In this document: positions 23,301-23,461 of the stretch, piece by piece
Layout of the letters: the number at the start of each line of letters is the position of its first letter
Position numbering within the stretch: position 1 is the first letter of the stretch
IMG/VR virus record: IMGVR_UViG_3300035045_000495
Span: 1 to 26,167 of that record
Reading direction: 5' to 3' (one strand)
DNA: 26,167 bases
DNA from: a virus
Notes under the pieces: model-generated
Seen by the model: the letters and a program-made list of their open reading frames with translations, nothing else
What the model was told of the DNA's origin: nothing
Databases searched by the model: none
Program-made: the position numbers and the translations under genes

Positions 23301-23442
23301 TGTTTAAAATATCATACGGTTTACCACTTTTCTCCTGTGACTTGTAGTATTGTACTAGCAAGTCTACAAAAGACTGATCCTCTTCTTTTATAAACGCAGG
23401 GATCTGGTCCTGTAACCGTTGGGATACCTTAACTGACTTCAT
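2356..23442 (-). CDS. Giant 7028-residue modular baseplate/adhesin-like structural protein
   Basis: One ORF of 21,087 bp has no interruption, encoding a protein of roughly 0.75 MDa. It starts at the ATG at 23440-23442, 19 bp after the gp6 stop, with only a weak AAGAG in front. Modules by approximate residue: start region 1-110; two INGxxQxP units 180-280; GxGY array I 295-632; helical module 665-770; GxGY array II 1128-1364; YHYH domain 1366-1565; EF-hand loop 1618-1629; propeller 1848-2232; LamG-like 2240-2441; GxGY array III 3018-3261; helical repeats 1-2 3918-4145; LamG-like 4338-4516; helical repeats 3-6 4584-5143; FTC/YPR repeats 5168-5556; HTFVSA repeats 5563-5693; INGxxQxPG pair 6485-6601; last GxGY units about 6640-6700; split Ig with cupredoxin 6776-7012. 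It sits where T4 has gene 7. I infer a baseplate-anchored, host-facing giant fibre or adhesin. The ORF is certain; the function is inferred. Confidence 0.85.
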   Translation of the reverse strand: MKSVKVSQRLQDQIPAFIKEEDQSFVDLLVQYYKSQEKSGKPYDILNNILSYTDISSDEYDPNFISSSSIVLDRIGATDQNITVETVDNFLEKDGTIKIDNEIIFYEETTKSPEVVFTPGVNKLEFDKKIQELENIRPLFDGTETSFQLKLLGTPITPSSVEYLRVIINGLQLEPNVDYFLDGSNIRFQTPPANLAGSTTVTKIEYLIGYTSVPVRVLDVINITDDLVGAKILPLRLNTVVYTPLSTVSCLIAVNGVVQEPFTDYTVYNDHLILKKAVSLNDKITVRSVELIAPQFGKGASAIARVSDNKVTDLIVKNGGQDYRINFTPKVTILTPEGVTGKEATAEALVNGIKNVQLIDGGQGYTSANPPVVVFDTPADPSGSIAKATVTVDDATGQVTGINVQSSGSGYDTIPSISFTNAAGATISDAQIDSEGKVVDGSIQVLTKGLHYTTAPEVYIDAPVDPIGIRASAIAVLDDQSRVDRIEMISPGRGYVTPPRCRIIDPIGAQILDVKVSGGKLTDIQLLTGGSGYNDAPSVYIVDNRKNLSGEAIGGTGATAVATIFNGEITDINITSFGDGYSDTEPPQVFIASPKAAAASCDVGFQEITGFTVHSHGSEYQPSQFKNCKRGVSGVSSYDIRGNQVFTNEAQSIQSSHEVGTSIENLDSLFAKTLYERFVNQFLPDADIDYTTINAPQIVKTIKDFYVSKGTKTATEYLFKILFSENVDVSYPKDELIKPSAATWSVDTIIRVELISGNPVDILDSQLFQYADAVDTTVGNAVCLVENVIAINTGDRTIYELSISEETLEGKFSIPYKTTLVEPLTTTESIITVDSTIGWPERNGIIIMGDSERIQYKEKSLNQFIECTRSKNGIVEDWDSGTPIYSDIFCYINRGLDTEVKLRVLGIAEATGTVLTDTGSYYLPSDKLNVASLGSSSTDQRVTSWLYNVKKLISVNNIEPGGLNNQTATVYTTNNHGLLVGDSVTIYGANPTIFNGTFSVTSRISATVFSYQISAPAPNSPQGNILMSVDLNKGKSDEESINNSIAQFTTNVQNTFFNSNYSYIATTGIPNYKVGPFIGSALLPGNQRKLSRFPRIVDTVSRRDDLSFGPIGCWVNGVAVWSYKSQIKTKFGGITSFDIVDAGEGYDAASKPLIEISGGGGSGAAASVVVNGSLFNVDVTAGGSGYTSSPLVSIVGGGGFGATATAVITNGVVSKVLVETPGQGYTSAPTVSISGGNGTGATATAEVRGPIQSISVDTAGSSYTTAPNIKLNSGEGAVAQPIIINGRIVSIAIINSGSGYTSPPNVIINGDGYGAIAKATIGTFGEDKGRVLSITVENRGIGYSTGLTTIRCESIGQGASFTANVFEWTQNLETELSGLMDPSRGYVFAGYNTQYGGEYAHLSDPKQLRYVLGDNVFKDPSSGNLRELSAGLRHSPIIGWAFDGNPIYGPYGYIDAADQSSGIKRCVSSYRVKPALLFDSATNPNPVRADGPLLSDKPAGTYIEDYEYVFQAGDLDQYNGRYCKTPEYPEGTYAYFVSIDASEAGLPVFPYVCGPQLYSRPDEWNYSQDAVQTNIPLDVVRFRDPYEDVDIDIQRTPNQDTDTLVTEIGDEFIFEIEDTNRDGVISTEEENELNYISEEPVLQLFDYYPSVSTRSQVDIEIDTTTKFEDAKISGFVVENPGISYKVNDKLFFDDTGTGGYGASAKVNAVKGIDVSQYTSSMVNDSPLAKITTTGEHDLRVNDEIIVDSIPIIDQTNKTFRVKVVSGVETVNISQQGLGYNDDIPPTYEIVTGTGQDFKLELVQLESGAVNTVNIINSGSEYTPSNPPEVRVSHPQRYKKANYALTLLDESSGIEKIVKLKDIVTADDRTFYVVGEADDVDGDSAGLLAKFNSDGRLLWTRTMAPLQPAAGDKRCVFNRIYLENTSPHSIYVVGETIPNNVNLSYNPDLVVAKYTSGFDAQNNPTAVPVWQREIAGISGSSRRDYISSLTIDDNGQIYVGGTTDTNSPNPDDMWIALLDEQGAIKEKRKICTASGSEQLTDLKFTSDNTCIFVGVNDPAGTSEIIIGETNYDNVTINVSWSRQFGNTGYRFSNPKITIDDYGSRYVTATAYQISNTKNTGVLYMKFAPSDYKTPSVVKLLSPTGVFEDIQSTGVKFDIFGNIDVGAYVKYAFNDHRAIIFKISWNTSNILTAASVKQVSGIGFQPTTISNDNSGDTIIAGNKIESNELAILNFESTITGDETYNNTLTAGWSVDPTLDTSKWKYGAQSANISAAANRLSLDWGADVATNYTIEAWIAIGQAQYNAQSSTPNIFDVAPTTGDNAVVELEGDATSPDFGKVRLKLGSNTYLSTTTTNWTTFNNEAFIHVALVKSTPGVGTYVYKVFINGVEQIDVTSTTIDTQLKSILLFGKSSPVVASSIGGWVDNISVSGIAKYSDTFTPAQAVGSNKTVSAFCYKLDREQTKTGTYTLNTVQTGMQIQVAAAVNDFTFNTQVITSGDWTLGPAGLQILDYADVVSNNVEGTYSFTSTDQIYETRTATIPTPLGRKLLLSTTVIPKFYIRDAIYQSIDTVKTVTFNQTANFTKGSILQQYSVIGGQDVVSAYGTIVNVRGAQGQVDIGNIIGNFDTTKKLKSTANDVNLINQTFLVETTIPQWFTNFSYTTGDEVYNAGKIYTAGSTGVSGASAPIHTIGTVTDGNINWVYTRDAGSFNIDLANTSYSSGTLNQFGSWRPFVATDYSIRIEAVYEGSAFIKGDNIDADAVGLSATFDATGKIITISGLVGVKKFHLTSNLDKDIIPTGALAFTDLVFCVSTSRHNFTQNEIIFVEGFTTTEYGGSFFVEEVLDSRRFLYRLRSTAVQDPSFTSSTIASVNIYAKHPQLLFVRKHQYIFDLDDPSNFGYYMSFSKDNQYKLEYPFVNIVREGIPGLTDQTSPKPLVKFIVDEDVTNISYYFDPSRTLPSNSPVGEASFIDVIETPYKGTFNINQILSDTEFTFPLLVEPEKTTAPLGTTETGLTRASYSTTSLKAIGPIASIKLVNPGGFYQKLPIVTDISSDREIEKIRIISGGTEYINGIYYNVPIAGDGEGGLCNITVADDGELTGVITAVELTSPGKGYTTASIDIDTIPGILGSLLQGSGGQLDVVIPAEGSGASVFLQGTSIGKIKKLKNNEFGFGYSHDYTLRPEITFPVNLQLFNTAILSEIKVTDPGSGYTSIPRVVIEGGGGSGAEAEAIVKNNRLSEIIIKNPGSGYSSEPSVTLKSEFNYVVNLDLGYLQFNFPHGITTGAAVQLRAEDLGSTVGVLPKPSSAGLVSLSSTTTYYAIAGEANSLEADQLRIALTQVDAESGNFITFLTQGDGRQILLTEVFGGQATAIVQTSRFLKGELVYQGSSLETATATGYVSDNEGWQIGPRILKLENYNGNWTVGERVTAQVSRASGLIDNLSIARGTLNIDSMTTTTGQFIDDIGKPSEIVQKIQDSYFYQNFSYVIKSQTPINEWRKSILETNHPVGFNMFGELALAAGKDISGRKVVSDLVKEVNIFSATNINQITSFANSQPIYTEFNNTEVLFRQRRLTNSEEILTSIVKKLDNIDNDFNGVKTQFPLTVEGESVTATDDQLLILINGVAQSPGTAFTTSGPSVVFSEPPKAPSRIKFRNLTFSQINIIRYTFSTTSGIFPQTGKPVRSLQNEGTATVIDSGVDYIDVIDVEGTFQIGDNVLASSSGFDGTLSAVTGLTSKTIYEQGERITNLQGDFAIIEENNLRDGVVDARLVVSRTSGTSEFETGDFNIKFNDTIYSAASKIAARVTVIAPYTDDVSQQIIDTVDLSPPSSFFGLIFQRVPSITYPNTILDNISETVINPEELYEEGTANNQDFLDFEEVRNQEIRYNYLSGSQFAAGDSIRNKQIYYDNASLVGVDDQRSFDAAVLIRKNARFIAEEAVGLMKAFFPSFVVPSLGGDRDCEDDIVDILNIVAYQLEVDGNSEIWDAASTYVQGNAIYHVDGEVAQTIYAFNKARDLAIQCIRNEVINTTTTNLPQYRDPTITEEFAVISNSHGDARDLILANKWFIAYEALHYAKTQNPGYNVSGGDVHCLSDIVDVLEAMVYNLAHGGNNFVYKATKKTLQYGVTSGDRDTIVDAFTKARDIAIEVMRNNAWTKAGSHNWNQVTDTSITADPANPTCQAVASAITTLMNILITNLGSTASPGTVAAFEAAVTETAPSGAYAGYTNSCVNQANAITSYMRIITDTLEDPTGGTPATYQWAITNVPRVLPPYAFVDGETLRCAKHAYRDKSSGGFFVFGDTVRAVTSGATYDVIGSNAGNKWIFSKQISGVLQAGEYITNSKLTYANVSQDKLTFKTDSGSLRFTGSGSYATFPSSNAVLFGDGADAATGDYTMELWIRPASVTGTQRLIDLRESSSDTKLGILMSGQSLRLSIGASDVITVSSAITTINNWYHIAVSRSTSVTKLFVNGQQMGTYTDTNNYNANSKITVGAGWNNGNPFNGWIDNLIIRKGISQYNSSFTPPIIFNDSTDVSFALLGEAPFPMEQSAVYATYVNHIISTATADEVELWRSELTTEGVDLSREEYRICAEVIRKNIDYIAEEAVGRLKYRYPDFVIPGDGGMSGYGSNVCLRDTKSYIIPAIIDDLISGGNFQTTIVGRAYIEGSGALQHIGGEQLQSIYTWREVAKLCIDVITLDEADLEGTYSTKVRVPNYFASPASSQIQTDIMTLVDDLLDVIGPTGHRFRDGADLIYFNRKAIADEAVYYIENKYQVQVGFSTVNKLTIPNRAKCVRDIRDHILPAIAGDLVTGGNFETQAMIDSYLDNETNINYIEDELLAMIDAIEYAKKLAQKAIQGLLIGRNENPAQVAADFSDYYQMLYTDESVYRDDTITIDPKAYTGSDRDLDAANLLQQNAKTIAGEAVDILTKTSFAQSKKFRVPGGKVNCEDDIVDIIESVAHDLRFGGNSETYDAAALYLNTDLALSHVTNQSDETIYAFKLARDMSILTIRNRLGFTPYESEAATGGLGQAIQRPDYYNNATTNGYYDAANEIENNIRFIATTAVGRGMSQYPNLAFSGGYNYQSCVDDVVDLLEALVFNLKHGGNNRMWYSSEFYITVGNAIQHISNQAAEVKYIFEQARDIAIQIMRQQIVTINGVTEGSAIYDSSITIDGTNTTVGNLTPTNVEYFPTTGNLRLTVNGHNLTTSDSIQLAQNSLTFTCDFDGNATNHTYPRPLDPSSGALLPVTAFTTNTFTVNVGTTANGTHDVTDAIYEEATGNLFLDIGTNNLNVGRHIKFSQDYAITFTCTKDGNTTNHAYPRPTDYASGKSLEVLEISDSAFTATGATYSPTTGAMTLTVPQHGFSNGDQIRLVNNSLNFTCTMDNNYSVHSYPRASDPASNQYLTISNVATNTFDVNVGSTNTLNYTPSNVVYSPTTGDMVITIGNHSLVPGSHIKIADNSLIFTCLEDNNATEHSYPRTTTTIHQSTAAVYEPTTGMMQLTVPQHGFANGDQIKIATDSLTFTCGQDNNQTNHTYPRATDPAANSWLEISDVTANTFKVQVLLSTGIPSTNTTPHTYVSSATNNITWKKDRAYDVPLEVKAVGQTTITVNVLASGRIPSTNVTTHTFVNAATNAISAGGNYTHTFISAAPGGVRFKNGRIKVNVNPAPTNEQYPHTFVSAVSGAVSYGGNHPHNFVSANTNAITFIIGGGGVRCVNEAASITTLMGIPINLFDSSNTSNPTAYLNGITRTLPLEWPLTGERAIRRDVSITYDSAGNGNCTTQSSAINTLWEILINTIDTAAQGNGSHLATITRTAPVTNNTVYKGGTCYDVTSAAHVLFKTLLHGLGSGTEMYKQSARLLIYNDTYTRLESYEKTLNQYPGYAGDASFAEPIQKAIVYDFITNGNARTLQLVNSWFDADGNFVAYPTLFRTRLLYHARMIKELMDHILKGTAPDPGVNANQPLYSLDGTNPDRELRPTATASHKLHQLFHLILTALQYSQFPTTYLRTQFDAGVAVYDGVINVANNFEPYDRVAYIVLGSNIPELDGTTYYVHPNSTSNKIVLTEYIDGEPIYLSPGLASQLHTLAVEVDPGVDRVPTTYGTRDVPTPIKAGFNLADVIYGGTSGATAQIVRMEDNLADIMYQAKYMTCNTFSAQGGGTGIKIQNGETVVVQGATQNTGKVLATDNETYIKLIDYNGTFTAGDTIEGVTSGGTCTFADEHDRLLVNFRQGEFIATDKFFSTDTGSKATALIVRNNNGALIDNQSGRITYDITTVTGEFKPQDVIYGSVTDQIIEIESFVTLPNFGEYVHGRQITRLTYVQLITDTGVTDTFNVGDVLQVQSGGISIGWTVTVTEIDTNNNYVFVANETGTPEGVTISDIASNSQYQLAKVPVGTLFPSVYTGVAAVTITDTTAYGKIAKITQFGTRAVLHLEGTSGTFQKNSQIIGDNGFKGACSSARSLRGRVRRFFRGFDGVQKAFKLTQGNGTQYFPDPAGHMMIFVNGILQPPGADYAFTAFSDNIQFTEAPAIGSTFHGVYKGKLRQLDDISFDFDSLRNSFNLKLNGVFYSLTLTDGVQSNTILPENNIICQLNGVIQEPGIGFEIVGSRIIFSEVPRAGSTFVAFSYVGSDVDVIAATVVPPIEAGDELIIDGEEETRTVALIESSNSLITFEYGGAVKGRNASALAEIEKGRITNAILTNSGDGYSTRPQVDVISSTGFGGRIKALVGVARIDVKNAGQGYSLPTIVANTTVADDFLGPTGPALNGGIDIYDPNFIPVTGGTGVIENFITITESPRNITVNQGQTATFQVAAKVTISNVVAYQINVADKSVNHPYYGQGSGKGYNFTGGQFNSSTEAPTLVFVRGATYQFNQNDVTNATHALYFSEDATAYGGNSRYETGVVYRLNGNQVADYATYAAGFNAATTRSVSITVAADAPATLNYVCGNHQYMGSAINVNNGTLSYQWQKKDYGTSSWNNITGAISSTYTTAATTQADTNDEYRVGITSNGAIPVLSTAAVLTVNIGATTLSSFTPTQIFDDD
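2410..3115 (-). other. C-terminal Ig-like domain of the giant protein, split by an insertion
   Basis: The first part reads TITESPRNITVNQGQTATF, typical of the first strands of a bacterial or phage Ig-like domain. The continuation LSYQWQKKDYG...NDEYRVGITSNG...AAVLTVN appears only about 130 residues later. The same strand order occurs without interruption in the downstream YHYH protein (residues 300-401, with IAYQWQ and ILTVTG), so the giant protein's copy seems to have received a domain between its second and third strands. Ig-like domains are common accessory modules on tailed-phage virions and are thought to help weak surface binding. Confidence 0.6.
2603..3020 (-). other. Cupredoxin-like domain inserted in the Ig-like domain
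   Basis: The insert contains LVFVRGATYQFNQND, then NATHALYFSED (His6868, codon 2839-2841), a YETGVVY segment, and VSITVAADAPATLNYVCGNH followed by QYMG. Cys6932, His6935 and Met6938 (codons 2647-2649, 2638-2640, 2629-2631) together with His6868 reproduce the order His...Cys-x2-His-xn-Met of type 1 copper sites. Plastocyanin has four residues between the second His and Met, whereas here there are two. I recall similar YYC..H..MGG segments in marine bacterial surface proteins. Metal binding is inferred; the domain could be a structural relic of the fold. Confidence 0.55.
3640..3990 (-). repeat. Pair of INGxxQxPG beta units near the C-terminus of the giant protein
   Basis: Two consecutive units read FVNGILQPPGADYAF...IQFTEAPAIGSTF and QLNGVIQEPGIGFEI...IIFSEVPRAGSTF. 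Related single copies occur in the same protein at about residues 181-200 (INGLQLEPNVDYFL), 252-278 (VNGVVQEPFTDYTV) and 3612-3641 (INGVAQSPGTAFTT). They look like one small beta domain reused at the start, middle and end of the polypeptide. No catalytic function is suggested. Confidence 0.55.
6365..6755 (-). repeat. Five short HTFVSA-type repeats in the giant protein
   Basis: The protein shows HTYVSSATNNI, HTFVNAATNAI, HTFISAAPGGV, HTFVSAVSGAV and HNFVSANTNAI in a stretch of about 130 residues directly after the FTC/YPR repeats. The spacing is irregular (about 20-50 residues). Each unit ends close to a Gly-rich turn and begins with a conserved His. The pattern suggests short beta hairpins in a fibre-like segment; I do not recognise a named family. 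Confidence 0.6.
6775..7940 (-). repeat. Five ~75-residue beta repeats with FTC...H.YPR signature
   Basis: Each unit has a YxPTTGxxxLTV strand, a G[DR]xI turn and the signature SLxFTCxxDxNxTxHxYPR: SLTFTCDFDGNATNHTYPR, AITFTCTKDGNTTNHAYPR, SLNFTCTMDNNYSVHSYPR, SLIFTCLEDNNATEHSYPR and SLTFTCGQDNNQTNHTYPR. Units 1, 2, 3 and 5 continue with a D-P-A/S-S/A segment and a strand such as NTFDVNVG. Unit 4 is short: after YPR it goes to TTTTIHQSTAAVYEP and lacks that second half. Units 3 and 5 both have PQHGF.NGDQI, while units 2 and 4 both have G.HIK. One Cys per unit is conserved. Confidence 0.75.
8015..9690 (-). repeat. Helical repeats 3-6 of the giant protein
   Basis: Four units of about 100 residues begin near IDYIAEEAVGRLKYRYP, KAIADEAVYYIENKY, KTIAGEAVDILTKTS and RFIATTAVGRGMSQYP. 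Each has one Cys followed by a D-rich helix (NVCLRDTKSYIIPAI, AKCVRDIRDHILPAI, VNCEDDIVDIIES, QSCVDDVVDLLEA), then L..GGN and a final helix (EVAKLCIDVI, YAKKLAQKAIQGL, KLARDMSILTIRN, EQARDIAIQIMRQ). Units 3-4 belong to an 'IIPAI..DL' subtype; units 5-6 are of the 'DIVDIL' subtype. I recall this pattern from large structural proteins of marine myoviruses but know no name or function. They may be helical spacers or trimerisation units. Confidence 0.7.
9895..10430 (-). other. LamG/concanavalin-like domain 2 of the giant protein
   Basis: Residues about 4338-4516 show the run of motifs typical of LamG-like jelly rolls: SLRFTGSGSYATF, then YTMELWIRPASVTGTQRLID, LRLSIGAS, NNWYHIAVSRS, VTKLFVNGQQMG and NGWIDNLIIRKGISQY. 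Such domains often bind glycans. Here the domain sits between helical repeats 2 and 3, so it would project from, or interrupt, the helical stack. Sugar binding is inference. Confidence 0.7.
11010..11690 (-). repeat. Helical repeats 1-2 of the giant protein
   Basis: Unit 1 runs from RKNARFIAEEAVGLMKAFFP through DRDCEDDIVDILNIVAYQL and GNSEIWDAASTYVQG to NKARDLAIQCIRNEV. Unit 2 runs from ANKWFIAYEALHYAKTQNP through VHCLSDIVDVLEAMVYNL and GGNNFVYKA to TKARDIAIEVMRNNA. They share the single Cys before D-I-V-D, the GGN/DGN turn and the closing ARD.AI...RN helix with repeats 5 and 6, so they are the same subtype. They are followed by two C....AIT..M segments (about residues 4166-4240). Confidence 0.7.
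13660..14390 (-). repeat. GxGY Gly-rich array III in the giant protein
   Basis: At least six units occur here: VNPGGFYQKLP, ISGGTEYINGI, LTSPGKGYTTA, a degenerate FGFGYSHDY, VTDPGSGYTSIPRVVIEG and IKNPGSGYSSEPSVTL, with intervening GGGGSGAEAEAIV-type Gly/Ala turns. The unit pattern is strand, GxGY turn, xxPxVxI strand, Gly-rich loop, short A-x-A strand. This looks like a beta-solenoid or serial beta-hairpin stalk. Identical logic is seen in arrays I and II. Confidence 0.65.
16120..16725 (-). other. LamG/concanavalin-like domain 1 of the giant protein
   Basis: Residues about 2240-2441 contain KYGAQSANISAAANRLSLDW, NYTIEAWIAIG, KVRLKLGSN, AFIHVALVKSTPG, YVYKVFINGVEQID and GGWVDNISVSGIAKYSDTF. 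This is the strand order of LamG-like jelly rolls and matches the second copy 2100 residues later. It directly follows the propeller-like region, so two potential ligand-binding folds are adjacent. Confidence 0.68.
16745..17900 (-). other. Probable seven-bladed beta-propeller in the giant protein
   Basis: Seven blade-like repeats are anchored by FYVVGEADD, IYVVGETIP, IYVGGTTD, CIFVGVNDP, RYVTATAYQ, IDVGAYVKY and TIIAGNKIE, at about residues 1869, 1929, 1996, 2048, 2101, 2161 and 2216. The spacing of 52-67 residues fits propeller blades. Most anchors are followed after 8-15 residues by a second strand (GLLAKFNSDG, DLVVAKYTSG, DMWIALLDEQG, GVLYMKFAPSD, AIIFKISWN, ELAILNF), as in outer-membrane or secreted propeller repeats (SBBP or WD40-like). 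A ligand-binding or scaffold role is inference. Confidence 0.55.
18556..18591 (-). other. EF-hand/dockerin-type calcium-binding loop in the giant protein
   Basis: Residues 1618-1629 read DTNRDGVISTEE. Positions 1, 3, 5, 6, 8 and 12 are D, N, D, G, I and E, which fits the canonical 12-residue EF-hand loop. The flanks are acidic (IGDEFIFEIE before, ENELNYISEE after) and could form a short helix on the C-terminal side. The loop sits in the linker between the YHYH domain and the next GxGY units. Calcium could rigidify that hinge. A single isolated loop may also be a chance match. Confidence 0.6.
18750..19345 (-). other. YHYH-like domain inside the giant protein
   Basis: Residues about 1366-1565 contain LRHSPIIGWAFDGNPIYGPY followed by GYIDAAD, then GTYIEDYEYV, a GDLDQYNGRYCKTPEYP block and GTYAYFVSIDASEAGLPVFP with YVCG. 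These blocks follow the same order as in the 455-residue protein encoded downstream. As there, the position expected for the YHYH motif reads YAYF. The domain is directly preceded by GxGY array II, as if mounted on that stalk. Confidence 0.65.
19350..20061 (-). repeat. GxGY Gly-rich array II in the giant protein
   Basis: Six near-regular units of about 38 residues include VDAGEGYDAASKPLIEISGG, VTAGGSGYTSSPLVSIVGG, VETPGQGYTSAPTVSISGG, VDTAGSSYTTAPNIKLNSG, INSGSGYTSPPNVIINGDG and VENRGIGYSTGLTTI. Between them are GSGAAASVVVNG or GTGATATAEV segments. This is the most regular of the arrays in this protein. The composition (Gly, Ser, Thr, Val, Ala) and periodicity suggest a repetitive beta stalk. 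Confidence 0.72.
21130..21445 (-). other. Helical, possibly baseplate-docking module of the giant protein
   Basis: Residues about 667-770 read LFAKTLYERFVNQFLPDADI, then IVKTIKDFYVSKGTKTATEY, LFKILFSENVDVSYPKDELI and PSAATW. I recognise this succession (FxxQFLP, IKDFY.SKGT, FLFK.LF, YP.D...K.S...W) as recurring near the N-terminus of large structural proteins in T4-like marine phages. The start of the protein (IPAFIKEEDQSFVDLLVQYY) fits the same type, with array I inserted between the two parts. Given the position after gp6, docking to the wedge is a reasonable inference, but homology to T4 gp7 is unproven. Confidence 0.5.
21547..22560 (-). repeat. GxGY Gly-rich array I in the giant protein
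   Basis: Seven units spaced irregularly: VKNGGQDYRINFTPKVTI, LIDGGQGYTSANPPVVVF, VQSSGSGYDTIPSISF, ISPGRGYVTPPRCRII, LLTGGSGYNDAPSVYIV, ITSFGDGYSDTEPPQVFI and VHSHGSEYQPSQF. The sequence is more diverged than array II, with Asp-rich loops instead of Gly runs. It separates the first ~290 residues from the helical docking-like module. Confidence 0.68.
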
Positions 23443-23461
23443 CTCTTATTATTTTTGGTGC

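Noticed and set aside
2356-23442. Giant gene as a bacterial RTX or type I-secreted adhesin in host DNA
   Set aside because: There is no RTX nonapeptide array or secretion gene, and it is flanked by gp25, gp6 and fibre-like genes with T4-type late promoter elements.
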